A DNA stretch of 64,000 bases from Limimonas halophila (GCF_900100655.1 NZ_FNCE01000001.1:124001-188000), one strand, 5' to 3'. Shown: positions 1 through 8,837, counted from the stretch's first letter. Notes: generated by a model from the sequence alone, not told the origin. Made by a program: numbers and translations.

Positions 1-1409
1 TGTCGCGCGCCGTCGAGCGCGGCACCAAGGGCGTGGAGTTCCTGCTGACCTTCGTGCTCTTCAACGCCGTGCCCACGGTGATCGAGGTGGCGCTGGTCAG
101 CGGCATCCTGTGGTGGATGTTCGACTGGCGCTTCGCCGCCGTGACGCTGGTGACGATCGCGGCCTTCGTCGCGCTCACCTTCCGCCTGACGGAGTGGCGC
201 ATCCGCTTCCGCCGCGCCATGAACACCGCCGACGGCGATGCCCACAGCCTCGCGGTGGACAGCCTGCTGAACATGGAAACGGTGAAGGCGTTCACGAACG
301 AGGACCGCGAGGCCCGGCGCTACGACCGGGGCATGGCCGCCTACGCCGACGCGGCGACGCGCAGCCGCATGTCGCTGTCCGCGCTCAACGCCGCGCAGAG
401 CGGGGTCCTGGCGGTCGGCATCACGGCGATCATGACGCTGGCCGCCGTCGGCGTGGCGCGGGGCACGATGACGGTGGGCGACTTCGTGATGGTGAACGCC
501 TACCTCATTCAGCTCGCCGTGCCGCTGAACATGCTCGGCACGGTCTACCGCGAGATCAAGCAGTCGCTGGTGGACATGGAGGAGCTGTTCGACCTCCTCG
601 ACACCCCGCTGGAGGTCGTGGACGCGCCGGACGCCGCGCCGCTGCGCGTGACCGACGGGCGCGTGAGCTTCGACCGCGTCTCCTTCGCCTACGACGAGCG
701 GCGGCCGGTCCTGCGGGACGTGAGCCTGTCCGTTCCGCCGGGCGGGCGCGTGGCCGTGGTGGGCACGACGGGCGCGGGCAAGTCCACGCTGTCGCGCCTG
801 CTGCTGCGCTTCTACGACGTGGACGCGGGCGCGGTGACGGTGGACGGCCAGGACGTCCGCGCGGTGACGCAGGAATCGCTGCGCGCGGCGATCGGGCTGG
901 TGCCGCAGGACACCGTGCTCTTCAACGCCAGCATCTACGACAACATCGCCTACGGCCGCCCCGACGCGCCGCCCGAGGCGGTCTACGCAGCCGCGCGCAC
1001 GGCCCGCATCGACGCCTTCGCGCGCGGGCTGCCCGACGGCTACGACACCCTGGTGGGCGAGCGCGGGCTCAAGCTCTCGGGCGGGGAGAAGCAGCGCGTC
1101 GCCATCGCGCGCGCCGTGCTCAAGGACCCGCCCATCATGGTGTTCGACGAGGCGACCTCGGCGCTCGACACCCAGACGGAGCAGGCCATCCAGGCCGACC
1201 TCGCCGCGGCGGCGCGCGGGCGCACGACGCTGATGATCGCGCACCGCCTGTCCACGGTGGCGGACGCCGACGAGATCGTCGTGCTGGAAGCGGGGCAGGT
1301 GGCGGAGCGCGGGACGCACGCGCAGCTCCTGGCGCGCGGCGGCATCTACGCCCGCATGTGGCACCGCCAGCAGACGGCGGCCGAGGAGGCGGTTACGGCG
1401 GCACAGTGA
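1..1409 (+). CDS. ABC transporter, fused permease/ATPase of the Atm1/HMT1 type (5' end outside window)
   Basis: An exporter half-transporter that normally works as a homodimer in the inner membrane. The reading frame is open from the first bases ([10 protein letters not shown] before the first possible internal GTG at 33), so the true start lies upstream. Transmembrane helices fill about the first 180 visible residues. The ATPase half follows, with Walker [10 protein letters not shown], signature [14 protein letters not shown], Walker [13 protein letters not shown] and switch His in MIAHRLSTV. The [13 protein letters not shown] stretch and whole layout match the Atm1/HMT1 group linked to heavy metals or glutathione-sulfur compounds. 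The substrate is inferred from family only. Confidence 0.88.
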   Translation, partial: SRAVERGTKGVEFLLTFVLFNAVPTVIEVALVSGILWWMFDWRFAAVTLVTIAAFVALTFRLTEWRIRFRRAMNTADGDAHSLAVDSLLNMETVKAFTNEDREARRYDRGMAAYADAATRSRMSLSALNAAQSGVLAVGITAIMTLAAVGVARGTMTVGDFVMVNAYLIQLAVPLNMLGTVYREIKQSLVDMEELFDLLDTPLEVVDAPDAAPLRVTDGRVSFDRVSFAYDERRPVLRDVSLSVPPGGRVAVVGTTGAGKSTLSRLLLRFYDVDAGAVTVDGQDVRAVTQESLRAAIGLVPQDTVLFNASIYDNIAYGRPDAPPEAVYAAARTARIDAFARGLPDGYDTLVGERGLKLSGGEKQRVAIARAVLKDPPIMVFDEATSALDTQTEQAIQADLAAAARGRTTLMIAHRLSTVADADEIVVLEAGQVAERGTHAQLLARGGIYARMWHRQQTAAEEAVTAAQ

Positions 1410-1433
1410 GTGGGCGCATGCGGGCGCCCCAAA

Positions 1434-1550
1434 CCCTCTCCTTCAGGAGAGAGGGCGACCGCGGACCTCGGCGTGCCGCCACAAAACCCTCTCCCACTGG
1501 GAGAGGGTCGCCAAGCTGCCCCGGCAGCTTGGCGGGGTGAGGCAGTGCCG
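1434..1550. repeat. Palindromic intergenic repeat module, copy 1
   Basis: Three palindromes lie in a row: an imperfect one at 1434-1455 (CCCTCTC/GAGAGAGGG), one at 1487-1507 (CCCTCTCCCA around the centre), and a perfect pair of 11-bp arms, GCCAAGCTGCC and GGCAGCTTGGC, at 1510-1533. The module ends in GGGGTGAGGC. The same order recurs at 1695-1840. No coding gene was recognised between the ABC gene and 1859. Confidence 0.85.
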
Positions 1551-1694
1551 GGTCGGAGTGCGGTATCGTGTGGTGAGCGTTGCGTGGTGTGGGCGGCAGC
1601 ACGACTGCCGTCGGCGGAACCGATGCCGGCGCGGTGATACATGATCCGCGCGCTGCGTCGATGTCTGTCGTGGTCGCACCGCCACTGCCTCACC

Positions 1695-1840
1695 CCGGCG
1701 GGCCTGACGGCCCGCCACCCCTCTCCTGAAGGAGAGGGGTCGACCGCAGGCATCGGCGTGCCGACACAAAACCCTCTCCCACCGGGAGAGGGTCGCCAAG
1801 CTGCCCCGGCAGCTTGGCGGGGTGAGGCTGTGACAGGTCG
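1695..1840. repeat. Palindromic intergenic repeat module, copy 2
   Basis: A near copy of the 1434-1550 module. It has a perfect palindrome at 1717-1740 (ACCCCTCTCC / GGAGAGGGGT around TGAA), a second at 1771-1793, and the same 11-bp arms GCCAAGCTGCC / GGCAGCTTGGC at 1795-1818. A further GC palindrome (GGCGGGCC/GGCCCGCC) stands at about 1697-1716. It ends 19 bp before the 3' end of the DUF559 gene. Confidence 0.85.
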
Positions 1841-1858
1841 GGATGCGACGGAGGGCAA

Positions 1859-2200
1859 TCAGGATATCGCCGGAAGGTGGCGTGCGATTACTGCAAGCAC
1901 GCCATCCAGATTCTTCAGCACATCGGTGTTCCAAAAGCGAAGAACGGTGTAGCCGTGGCCGTTCAAGCACCGGGTGCGACGGTCGTCGCGGGCGGTGTCT
2001 TCCGCGTGTTGGCCGCCATCCACTTCCACGATGATGCCCGCTTCACGGCAACAGAAATCCGCGACGTAGGGCCCTATGGGCTCTTGGCGCCGAAACTTGG
2101 CGCAGTTGAGGCGGCGATTGCGCAGGTGGCGCCAAAGCACGTGTTCGGCGTCGGTGCCCTGCCGGCGCAGAGTGCGCGCCCGGCGTGTACGGTGCGCCAT
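1859..2200 (-). CDS. DUF559 domain protein (Vsr-like small endonuclease fold)
   Basis: A 113-residue protein made almost entirely of one DUF559 domain: LRRQGTDAEHVLWRHLRNRR, then FRRQEPIGPYVADF, then the acidic core VEVDGGQHAEDTARDDRR and the ending GYTVLRFWNTDVLKN. This domain is related to very-short-patch-repair endonucleases, and the E/D/QH residues are the presumed metal site. Activity and biological role are unknown. ATG at 2200 is chosen because it begins at the domain; an upstream TTG at 2236 would add 12 residues. The gene sits alone inside an array of palindromic repeats, with modules on both sides. It appears intact. Confidence 0.8.
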   Translation of the reverse strand: MAHRTRRARTLRRQGTDAEHVLWRHLRNRRLNCAKFRRQEPIGPYVADFCCREAGIIVEVDGGQHAEDTARDDRRTRCLNGHGYTVLRFWNTDVLKNLDGVLAVIARHLPAIS

Positions 2201-2267
2201 GTGGGCAGGTGGAGCAGATTTCGGTTGTGACGGCAAGGCGGCACGGCTCGTCGCGCTGGCGCCGCCA

Positions 2268-2322
2268 CCGCCTCACCCCGGCGGCCCCGCGGCTCACTGC
2301 CCCTCTCCTGAAGGAGAGGGGC
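2268..2322. repeat. Palindromic intergenic repeat, partial copy 3
   Basis: Contains CCTCACCCCGGCGG followed by a perfect palindrome at 2299-2322 (GCCCCTCTCC / GGAGAGGGGC around TGAA). This is the same palindrome type as 1717-1740. It lies just upstream of the DUF559 start and downstream of the entericidin gene. Confidence 0.8.
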
Positions 2323-2344
2323 GCTCGTGGATATGAACCGGCGT

Positions 2345-2482
2345 TTACTGGTTCTCCTCGGCCTCTTCCTCCAGCGCGTTGCCGGCGGATTCCAGATCCT
2401 CGCCGAAGCCCTCGGCGGTGTTGCAGGCGGTGGCGCCGGCGGCCAGGCCCAGCGCCAGCACAGCGGCCAGCACGCGTCGCAT
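2345..2482 (-). CDS. Entericidin A/B family small lipoprotein
   Basis: A 45-residue precursor with a short basic start (MRRV), a hydrophobic stretch and a lipobox-like ATAC with the cysteine at position 20. The mature tail NTAEGFGEDLESAGNALEEE is typical of entericidins, small membrane lipoproteins first known from toxin/antidote work in enterobacteria and common in alphaproteobacteria. The start is fixed by a GGGAGG ribosome site 8-9 bases upstream. It is monocistronic. Function here is not known. Confidence 0.82.
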   Translation of the reverse strand: MRRVLAAVLALGLAAGATACNTAEGFGEDLESAGNALEEEAEENQ

Positions 2483-2685
2483 CGCGGTTCCCTCCCGGTC
2501 ATCATGACGAACACACCCGTCGGCACCTTCAGGTGCCGCCTTGACGCCAAATAACCTGGAATGCGTGACCGGCCAAGGGGCGTGCCTGTGATCCCCGCAT
2601 GTCAGCGGGGGCGCATCGGCGGGTGGATCGACGCCGCCGCACCGGCGTCGTAGGCTTGGCGCACGCATCGGGACACGAGGGGCGC

Positions 2686-3126
2686 ATGACGCCGCGGATC
2701 ACCCACATCGCGCTGCACGTTGCCGATCTGGAGGCCTGCGCGGCCTTCTACCGCGAGGTCTGCGGCCTGCGCGAGGTGCACGCGCGCGACAGCCAGGACC
2801 TGCCCGGGCGCGTCGTCTGGCTGGCCGCGCCGGGGCAGGAGCGCAGCTTCGTCATCGTCCTGCTGCCGGGCGGGCCGGGGCATCACGGCGGCGAGCGCGA
2901 TTTCTCCCACATCGGCTTCGCCGTGGAGACGCGCGATGCGGTCGATGCCATGGCCGAGGAAGGCCGCCGCCGCGGCTGCCTGGCGCTGGCGCCCAAGCAG
3001 GACGAATACCCGGCGGGCTACTTCTGTGTCCTCCTCGACCCCGACGGCACGGCCGTCGAGTTCTCGCACGGCCAGCCGCTCGGCCCGGGGGCCGAGGCGG
3101 CCGACCGACAGGTGCTAGGCGAATGA
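2686..3126 (+). CDS. VOC superfamily (glyoxalase/bleomycin-resistance fold) protein
   Basis: A 146-residue single VOC domain: THIALHVADLEACAAFY opens the first beta-alpha-beta half, FSHIGFAV the second, and DPDGTAVEFSH ends it with the usual metal-binding glutamate. VOC enzymes include glyoxalase I and methylmalonyl-CoA epimerase. The stop overlaps the start of meaB by 4 bases, so the two are probably co-translated and a link to the methylmalonyl-CoA pathway is possible. The sequence is not close enough to known epimerases for me to name it so. ATG 2686 is chosen because homology begins there. Confidence 0.75.
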   Translation: MTPRITHIALHVADLEACAAFYREVCGLREVHARDSQDLPGRVVWLAAPGQERSFVIVLLPGGPGHHGGERDFSHIGFAVETRDAVDAMAEEGRRRGCLALAPKQDEYPAGYFCVLLDPDGTAVEFSHGQPLGPGAEAADRQVLGE

Positions 3127-4103
3127 CGACGGATGTGGACCAGCTCGCCGCGCGCATCCGGGGCGGCGACCGCCGCGCGTTGGCGCGCGCCATCACGCTC
3201 GTGGAATCCACGCGCGCCGACCACCGCGCCACGGCGACGGAGCTGCTCGACCGCGTGGTGGACGCGACGGGGACGGCCGTGCGGCTCGGCATCTCGGGCG
3301 TGCCGGGGGTGGGCAAGTCCACCTTCATCGAGGCGTTCGGCCTGAACCTCACGCGCCGGGGCAAGCGCGTGGCCGTGCTGGCGGTCGACCCGACCTCCGC
3401 GCGCACGGGCGGCGCCATCCTGGGCGACAAGACCCGCATGCAGGAACTGGCGCGCACGCCCGAGGCCTTCATCCGGCCCTCGCCGACGGGCGGGACGCTC
3501 GGCGGCGTGGCGCGGCGCACGCGCGAGGCCATGCTGCTGTGCGAGGCGGCGGGCTTCGACGTCGTGATCGTGGAGACGGTCGGCGTGGGGCAGGCGGAGA
3601 TCACCGTCTCCGAGATGGTCGACCTCTTCCTGCTGCTGCTCCTGCCGGGCGCGGGCGACGACCTCCAGGGCATCAAGAAGGGCATCTCCGAGATCGCCGA
3701 CGTCCTCGTGGTCAACAAGGCGGACAGCGGGCAGGAATCCGCCGCCGAGGCCGCGGCGGCCGCCTACACGGACGCGCTGCGCATCGTCGGCGCCGATCCC
3801 ACGGTGCTCACCTGCTCGGCGCTGGAGGGGCGCGGCATCGACGCCGTCTGGGCGGCCGTGCGGGATCGCCGCGCCGAGATGCAGGCGAGCGGGACGCTGG
3901 ACCGCCGCCGCTCGGAGCAGGCCGACCGCTGGATGTGGGCGGCGGTGGAGGACACGCTGCTGCACGACTTCCGCACCGACCCGGCCGTGGCCGAGCGCCT
4001 GCCCGCCGTGGAGGCCGCCGTGCGCGAGGGCCGCATGGCCCCCGGCGCCGCCGCCCGCGAGCTGCTGGCCGCCTTTCGCAACCCCGCTCGCAAGAGCGCG
4101 TGA
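3123..4103 (+). CDS. meaB: Methylmalonyl-CoA mutase-associated GTPase MeaB (ArgK family)
   Basis: A 326-residue G3E-family GTPase that gates cobalamin loading and protects methylmalonyl-CoA mutase. P-loop GVPGVGKST at about residues 59-67, DPTSARTGGAILGDKTRM switch region, a conserved VETVGVGQ and the guanine-specificity motif NKAD are all visible. Length matches the family. It overlaps the VOC gene by 4 bases (ATGA). No mutase subunit gene lies in the window. Confidence 0.93.
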   Translation: MTTDVDQLAARIRGGDRRALARAITLVESTRADHRATATELLDRVVDATGTAVRLGISGVPGVGKSTFIEAFGLNLTRRGKRVAVLAVDPTSARTGGAILGDKTRMQELARTPEAFIRPSPTGGTLGGVARRTREAMLLCEAAGFDVVIVETVGVGQAEITVSEMVDLFLLLLLPGAGDDLQGIKKGISEIADVLVVNKADSGQESAAEAAAAAYTDALRIVGADPTVLTCSALEGRGIDAVWAAVRDRRAEMQASGTLDRRRSEQADRWMWAAVEDTLLHDFRTDPAVAERLPAVEAAVREGRMAPGAAARELLAAFRNPARKSA

Positions 4104-4134
4104 GTGCGCGCTCGCCGACGCCCAAGCTTGACGC

Positions 4135-4168
4135 GCCCGTGCCGCTGGGCGACACGGGCGGGCGTTTT
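4135..4168 (+). terminator. Rho-independent terminator after meaB
   Basis: Stem GCCCGTG (4135-4141) pairs with CACGGGC (4153-4159) and is followed by GGCG and four T. It separates meaB from the glycosyltransferase at 4195. Confidence 0.6.
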
Positions 4169-4194
4169 CCAGGCAAAACCGCCACGAGGCAACC

Positions 4195-5079
4195 GTGAGC
4201 CGCATCCCGCTGCCCGACGTAACCGTCGGCATCAAGGCTTTCATGCGCCAGGAATCCCTGCGCAACACCCTGGAGTCCCTGACGCCCTTCGATGTCCACG
4301 CGGTCGTGGTCGCCGACGACAGCGGCATCGATAGCGACCGGCGGGCGCTCTACGACGAGATGGCGGAAAAGCTGCCGCTCACCGTGATCGAGCCGCCGCG
4401 GGACACGGGTGTGTCGGTGGGGCGCAACCGCATCTTCGACGCCTGCGACAGCGCCTACCTGCTGCTGCTGGACGACGACCACGTGGTGCCGGAGAACATC
4501 GGCGAGCTGCGCGAAATCCTGGAAGCGCACCCGGAACTGGGCGGCGTGTCGGGTATCTGGTCGGAGTGGGGCACCTATCGCTCGGGGGCGTGCAACCTCT
4601 ACCGGCTCGGCCCCTATCTCTACCGCGACGTCGGCCCCGAGCCGGAGACGGCTGCGACGCCCCGCGGCGGCACGCTCCACTACTACGATTCCATCCCGCT
4701 CTCGACGCTCTTCCGCGCCGAGGCGCTCAAGGACGTGCGCTGGGACGAGAGCTTCAAGATCGGCAAGGCGCACCTGGACTTCTTCCTCCAGCACAAGGTG
4801 CTGGGCAAGTGGCGCTTCGCCATCACGCCCTCGGTCGTGATCGGTCACTATCCCGCAACGGGGACGACCGTGCCCAAGGACCGCCGGCCCGACACCGGCT
4901 ACATCCGCATGCGCCGGGGCTCGGACCGGCTGCGGCGCTCGCAGGACCACCTGAACCGGAAGTGGGGTGTGCGCGGCGCCTTCACGGGCTGCACCCACAT
5001 CAGCACGGACAACCGCGGTTGGAAGCTGTTCAAGCATTACGCGCTGCGGCCCATCGTGCGCCTGAAGCCCGGTCTGTGA
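4195..5079 (+). CDS. Family 2 glycosyltransferase (paralogue 1)
   Basis: A 294-residue GT-A fold enzyme expected to move a sugar from a nucleotide donor in the cytosol. It opens with VTVGIKAFMRQESLRNTLESL, has VVVADDSGIDSDR, then the metal-binding DDDH at about residues 93-96 in YLLLLDDDHVVPENI. No transmembrane segment is evident. Start is GTG 4195 with GAGG upstream. The next gene at 5143 is a clear paralogue sharing FLQHK.LG.WRFA and VADDSGI, so this is a tandem duplication. Donor and acceptor cannot be told; the neighbouring flippase and sulfotransferases suggest a surface glycan. Confidence 0.82.
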   Translation: MSRIPLPDVTVGIKAFMRQESLRNTLESLTPFDVHAVVVADDSGIDSDRRALYDEMAEKLPLTVIEPPRDTGVSVGRNRIFDACDSAYLLLLDDDHVVPENIGELREILEAHPELGGVSGIWSEWGTYRSGACNLYRLGPYLYRDVGPEPETAATPRGGTLHYYDSIPLSTLFRAEALKDVRWDESFKIGKAHLDFFLQHKVLGKWRFAITPSVVIGHYPATGTTVPKDRRPDTGYIRMRRGSDRLRRSQDHLNRKWGVRGAFTGCTHISTDNRGWKLFKHYALRPIVRLKPGL

Positions 5080-5142
5080 CGGGGAAGGCGGCACGACGCG
5101 CCGAAGGGGGAGCGCGGACATGCCGGGCGAGAGGATGACGCG

Positions 5143-6066
5143 ATGACCGAGCCGGCACCGATGCGCGACGTCACGGCCGGCGTGAAGGCCTTCCTGCGCC
5201 AGGCCGAGCTGCGGGACACGCTCACCGCGCTGACCGGGCACGGCTTGCACGAGGTGATCGTCGCCGACGACAGCGGCATCGGGCCGGAGCGCGAGGCGCT
5301 CTATGCCGAGCTGCGGGAAGTTCTGCCGCTGCGCGTGATCGAACTACCCTACGACAGCGGCGCCTCCGCCGGGCGCAACGCGGTCGCGCGGGCCTGCATC
5401 ACGCCCTACCTGCTGATGCTGGACGACGACCTGATCGTCCCCGACAACCTCGCGGCCATGCGCCGGGCAGTGGACGCCAGCCGCGAGCTGGGCGGGGTGT
5501 CGTGCATCTGGCGCGAGCACGGGCGGCTGTCGTCCTGCGCCGCCAACCTCTACCGCGTGGGCCGGCGGCTGTATAAGGACATTGGCCGCGGTCCGGCGTG
5601 TGTGCCGCGCCCGGACGGGAAGCGCCTGCCCGTCTACGACATCGTGGAGCAGAGCGTCCTGTTCCGCACGGAGACCTTCGACGACGTGCTGTGGGACGAG
5701 CACTTCACCATCATGCGCGAGCATGTGGACTTCTTTTTGCAGCACAAGGCGCTCGGGCGCTGGCGTTTCGCCGTGGTGCCCGAAGTGGTGATGCGCCACG
5801 AGAAAACGCCCAAGACCGCCGGCAGCGACTACGCCGCGCTGCGCTACGGCCGCGAGCGCAAGCGGGCCGCCGACGACCACTTCCGCGCCAAGTGGGACCT
5901 CCACGGCGTCGTGGAGGGGCGCTGGCAGCACGCCCACGAGCGCCCCGTGAAGCGGGCGCTCAACCACGCGGCGCTGCTGGCGCACCTGCGCCTGGGGCGC
6001 ACGCAGCCGATCGGGATGCCGGCCGGCAGCCTGGACGGGGCTCAGGTGGATGCGGTGGGCGGATAG
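5143..6066 (+). CDS. Family 2 glycosyltransferase (paralogue 2)
   Basis: A 307-residue GT-A enzyme paralogous to the product of 4195-5079. Shared landmarks are VTAGVKAFLRQAELRDTL, VIVADDSGIGPER, the DXD site LMLDDDLIVPDN, and EHVDFFLQHKALGRWRFA. The 3' end overlaps by 25 bases the 3' end of the sulfotransferase gene on the other strand, a convergent arrangement. The divergence between the two copies suggests separate acceptor specificities. This is inferred, not shown. Confidence 0.82.
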   Translation: MTEPAPMRDVTAGVKAFLRQAELRDTLTALTGHGLHEVIVADDSGIGPEREALYAELREVLPLRVIELPYDSGASAGRNAVARACITPYLLMLDDDLIVPDNLAAMRRAVDASRELGGVSCIWREHGRLSSCAANLYRVGRRLYKDIGRGPACVPRPDGKRLPVYDIVEQSVLFRTETFDDVLWDEHFTIMREHVDFFLQHKALGRWRFAVVPEVVMRHEKTPKTAGSDYAALRYGRERKRAADDHFRAKWDLHGVVEGRWQHAHERPVKRALNHAALLAHLRLGRTQPIGMPAGSLDGAQVDAVGG

Positions 6067-6863
6067 CCGAGCAGCGCCGGCAGGTCCTCGTGCCGCGCGG
6101 CAAAGGCGTCGGCGACCTTCGGCGTGAAGGTCCGGTGCCACTGGCTCGGCGCGGGGTTGCGGACGTGCGGCGAGCGCCGGCCCGCCGGGGAGCCGCGGTA
6201 GCGCGCGGCGGCCCGGCCGATGGCCTGAACGCCCGGCCCGAAGCCGTGATGGGCCAGCACGCGCGCCATGGCGCGGCCGTAGTCGCGCACGATTTCCTCG
6301 TAGTGGAGCGTCAGCAGGTTGGGCCAGCCGCACCGGGCCCAGGCGCGCATCGCGTCGAAGTGGTGCCGGCGGAAGGCGAGTTCGGCCAGCAGCCCGTCTT
6401 CGACCGACAGCGTTTGCAGGTAGCCGCTGAACGACAGCCCGGCCGGCATCTCCGGCGGGATGGTGCCGTTGACCACGGCGAAATCACCGGGCGCCGGATC
6501 GACGATGCGGGTCCAGGCCTCGGCGCCGCGCAGGTGGTAGAAGTAGCCCGACACCACGAGATCGCGCGGGTCGCGCACGAACTGCGTCACCGGGCCGGTG
6601 TAATCGAGTGAGTCCAATGGCGGGTGGTTGTTCAACGAGGCGATGGTGTAGGCGCCGTGCTCGCGGAGAAACCGCTCCGCCTCGCTGTTGAAGTGCTTGT
6701 GGCGGACGCGGCCTAGGGTCGCCTTGCGCACCAGCCGCATCGTGGCGTCGAAGAAGACGGTCAGGTTCTTGTGGTAGGAGACATGGATAGCTTGGTTGGG
6801 AAGCCTGCGGCCCGGGATGCCGCGGCCGGCGGGGTCCGGTGCGCCCGTGTCCCGCCGCGTCAT
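6042..6863 (-). CDS. Sulfotransferase-like protein
   Basis: A 273-residue protein. IHVSYHKNLTVFFDATMR occupies the place of the 5'-phosphosulfate loop, and FVRDPRDLVVSGYFYHLRG is a strong 3'-phosphate-binding motif of PAPS-dependent sulfotransferases. A later NLLTLHYEEIVRDY also fits the fold. The first loop is atypical (HKNLT instead of the usual RSGTT), so activity should be checked. ATG 6863 lies 5 bases after the stop of the next sulfotransferase gene upstream, suggesting one minus-strand operon from 8837 down. It probably modifies a glycan or lipid made by this island. Confidence 0.7.
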   Translation of the reverse strand: MTRRDTGAPDPAGRGIPGRRLPNQAIHVSYHKNLTVFFDATMRLVRKATLGRVRHKHFNSEAERFLREHGAYTIASLNNHPPLDSLDYTGPVTQFVRDPRDLVVSGYFYHLRGAEAWTRIVDPAPGDFAVVNGTIPPEMPAGLSFSGYLQTLSVEDGLLAELAFRRHHFDAMRAWARCGWPNLLTLHYEEIVRDYGRAMARVLAHHGFGPGVQAIGRAAARYRGSPAGRRSPHVRNPAPSQWHRTFTPKVADAFAARHEDLPALLGYPPTAST

Positions 6864-6868
6864 CGCGC

Positions 6869-7837
6869 TCACACCGCCGGCTCGTAGCCGAAGCGCGCCA
6901 GCCCGGCGCCGATGTAGGGCGCGATGGCGGCGCGGTCCGCCCTGGACAGCGCGCGGCGCCCGCGGCCGATGGAGGTCGGGGTCACCGGGTTGGCGACGTT
7001 GGCGTGATGGGCCTGACGGCGCACGTCGGTCATCCCCGGCAGGTCCACCGTGACCTCCAGCATGCGCTCGCTCAGCGGCAGCTCCGCGAAGGGGCAGATG
7101 CGCTGGAGCTCGGTTTCCGGGGCGGTGACCAGGTTTTCGTAGTGCAGCGTCAGCACCTGCTCGGGGTGCCGGGCGGCGAAGAGCTCGCCCGCGCGGGTGA
7201 AACGCGCCCACTGCGTGGACGCCTGATGCAGGCTGGGCCGCAGGCCGTCCTTCACCATGGAATGCGTCACATCCACGCCGTCGCGCACGATGTGCAGGAA
7301 GCGCGCGTCGGGGAACAACGCGCGGATCTCGTCCATCGCCAGCACGTTCAGCGGCGTCTTGTCGCCCCACCGCGCGGGCGCGCCGGTGCGGGCGGCATGC
7401 TCGCGGTAGATGGCGGCGACGATGCGGGCGAGGCTGTGCTCGTCCGCCGGCAGCTCGGTGAGCGCGACGGCCAGCGGGCGCAGCGGCATCTCCCAGTCCG
7501 CGAAGAGGCTGCGGTACTCGATGGCGGAACATACGGCATTCACCGTGGGAGTCCATTTGCGGCGCGGACGGCGCGCGGCGTCCCAGACGATCCCCTTGAG
7601 CGCATGGTTTTCCGGCGGGATGTGAATGGCGCCGCCCGCTTGCAGCAGGCGGCGGAGCAAGGTCGTGCCCGAGCGCGGTGCGCCCACGATGAACACGGGC
7701 TTCTCGCCCGCGCCGCGGTTGAGAGGCACGCGGCGCGGCAGTCCGGCCGCCAGCGCCTGCTGCACGCTGTCCAGCAGCGGCAGGGTCGTGCCCGGCGCCG
7801 GCACCGGCCGGAGCGTGCGTTTGGTCAGGTAGTGCAT
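6869..7837 (-). CDS. Sulfotransferase family protein
   Basis: A 322-residue protein with a canonical PAPS 5'-phosphosulfate loop, VFIVGAPRSGTTLLRRLL, at about residues 45-62, a 3'-phosphate site in FLHIVRDGVDVTHSM, and the common LTLHYENLVTAP segment. It should transfer sulfate from PAPS to a hydroxyl of a glycan or small molecule in the cytosol. ATG 7837 is preferred because the sequence ahead of it is low-complexity. ATG 7888, which begins 1 base after the previous stop, is an alternative and would give translational coupling. It is the middle gene of a three-gene minus operon. Confidence 0.78.
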   Translation of the reverse strand: MHYLTKRTLRPVPAPGTTLPLLDSVQQALAAGLPRRVPLNRGAGEKPVFIVGAPRSGTTLLRRLLQAGGAIHIPPENHALKGIVWDAARRPRRKWTPTVNAVCSAIEYRSLFADWEMPLRPLAVALTELPADEHSLARIVAAIYREHAARTGAPARWGDKTPLNVLAMDEIRALFPDARFLHIVRDGVDVTHSMVKDGLRPSLHQASTQWARFTRAGELFAARHPEQVLTLHYENLVTAPETELQRICPFAELPLSERMLEVTVDLPGMTDVRRQAHHANVANPVTPTSIGRGRRALSRADRAAIAPYIGAGLARFGYEPAV

Positions 7838-7889
7838 CGCGCGATTCGCCCGCGGTGGAGCGGCCTGACCGCCGGGCCCGGCTGGCATG

Positions 7890-8837
7890 TCACGCCGCTG
7901 TGGCCGATCTCGGCTCGCCGGTGTCGTCGGCGTCGAGGTAGCCGTCAAGCTCGAAAGCCTCGAAGACCGTGCGCAGGCAGGCGTCGCTCGGGGACGCACC
8001 ATCGGGGGTGACGTTGCGGTCGAACAGCCGCACTCGCTGGCTGGCCGAAACCTGGAGCCAGAGCGGGTTCCGGGGCGCCGCCCGGCGCGTGGGCGTGCCC
8101 TGGAGCAGGCTCATCGCCTTGAACCAGACATCGTCCTCGCTGGGACACAGCCGCATCATCAAGCCGTGATCGTGGACCCGCGGATGCAGGGCGTGGGGCG
8201 GGTAGAGGACCCCGCTCACCCCCGTCGCCATGACCGCGAAGCCAGGATGCGTGTCGGTGCCCGGCGCCTTCATGAGGTGCTTGTAGGGCACCAGGTGGCC
8301 GTTCTCGTCGCGCCGCAGCGTCAGCCCACGGTGGCAGACGATGGCGTCGGGCGTTTCCGCGTGGGCGGCGAGCAGGCCCGACAGCCAGGTGCTGGGATGC
8401 AGGCAGTCGTCGTCCGCGGTGACGAGGATGCGGTCGGGGTGGGCGGCGTAGGTAGGGATCAGCTTGTTGCCGGATTTGTAGTCGGGGGCGACGAAGCGCA
8501 CCTGGAGTCCGCGCCGGCGCAGGCGCTGGATGGTTTGTGGCAGGTCGGCCTCGCTCAACTCTTCGGCGGCGAGGTTGAGCTGGATCGCGCCGGGCTGCAC
8601 GTCCTGGTCGAACAGCGTCTCCAGCGCCAGGAAGGAGCGCCCCAGCCGGGCCTGGTGCGTGGTCATGCTGACGATCACCTCGCCGCCGGCCTGGAGCGCG
8701 GGGCCCGTCCCGAGCCGGTTGCGCAGGCGCAGGCGGGCTTCCCAGGCCAGCGCGCGTCCCCGCCACCACGACCGGCGCAGCCGCCGCCAGAGCCGGACGG
8801 GAAAGGGCCGGCGGGTCCGGTGGGTGGCTGGTTTCAT
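7890..8837 (-). CDS. Glycosyltransferase-like protein (GT-A fold)
   Basis: A 315-residue protein with an N-terminal arginine-rich stretch, then GGEVIVSMTTHQARLG, a likely DXD site in ILVTADDDCLHPSTW at about residues 137-151, and SEDDVWFKAMSL later. These match nucleotide-sugar transferases found in polysaccharide clusters, though I cannot name the donor. It is first in the minus-strand operon with the two sulfotransferase genes and divergent from the flippase gene at 8981; the 143-bp gap should hold both promoters. Confidence 0.68.
   Translation of the reverse strand: MKPATHRTRRPFPVRLWRRLRRSWWRGRALAWEARLRLRNRLGTGPALQAGGEVIVSMTTHQARLGRSFLALETLFDQDVQPGAIQLNLAAEELSEADLPQTIQRLRRRGLQVRFVAPDYKSGNKLIPTYAAHPDRILVTADDDCLHPSTWLSGLLAAHAETPDAIVCHRGLTLRRDENGHLVPYKHLMKAPGTDTHPGFAVMATGVSGVLYPPHALHPRVHDHGLMMRLCPSEDDVWFKAMSLLQGTPTRRAAPRNPLWLQVSASQRVRLFDRNVTPDGASPSDACLRTVFEAFELDGYLDADDTGEPRSATAA

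Noticed and set aside
6042-7556. Single 504-residue fusion sulfotransferase
   Set aside because: The first half of this frame is out of frame with the real second sulfotransferase at 6869-7837. A clean ATG at 6863 begins the real protein.
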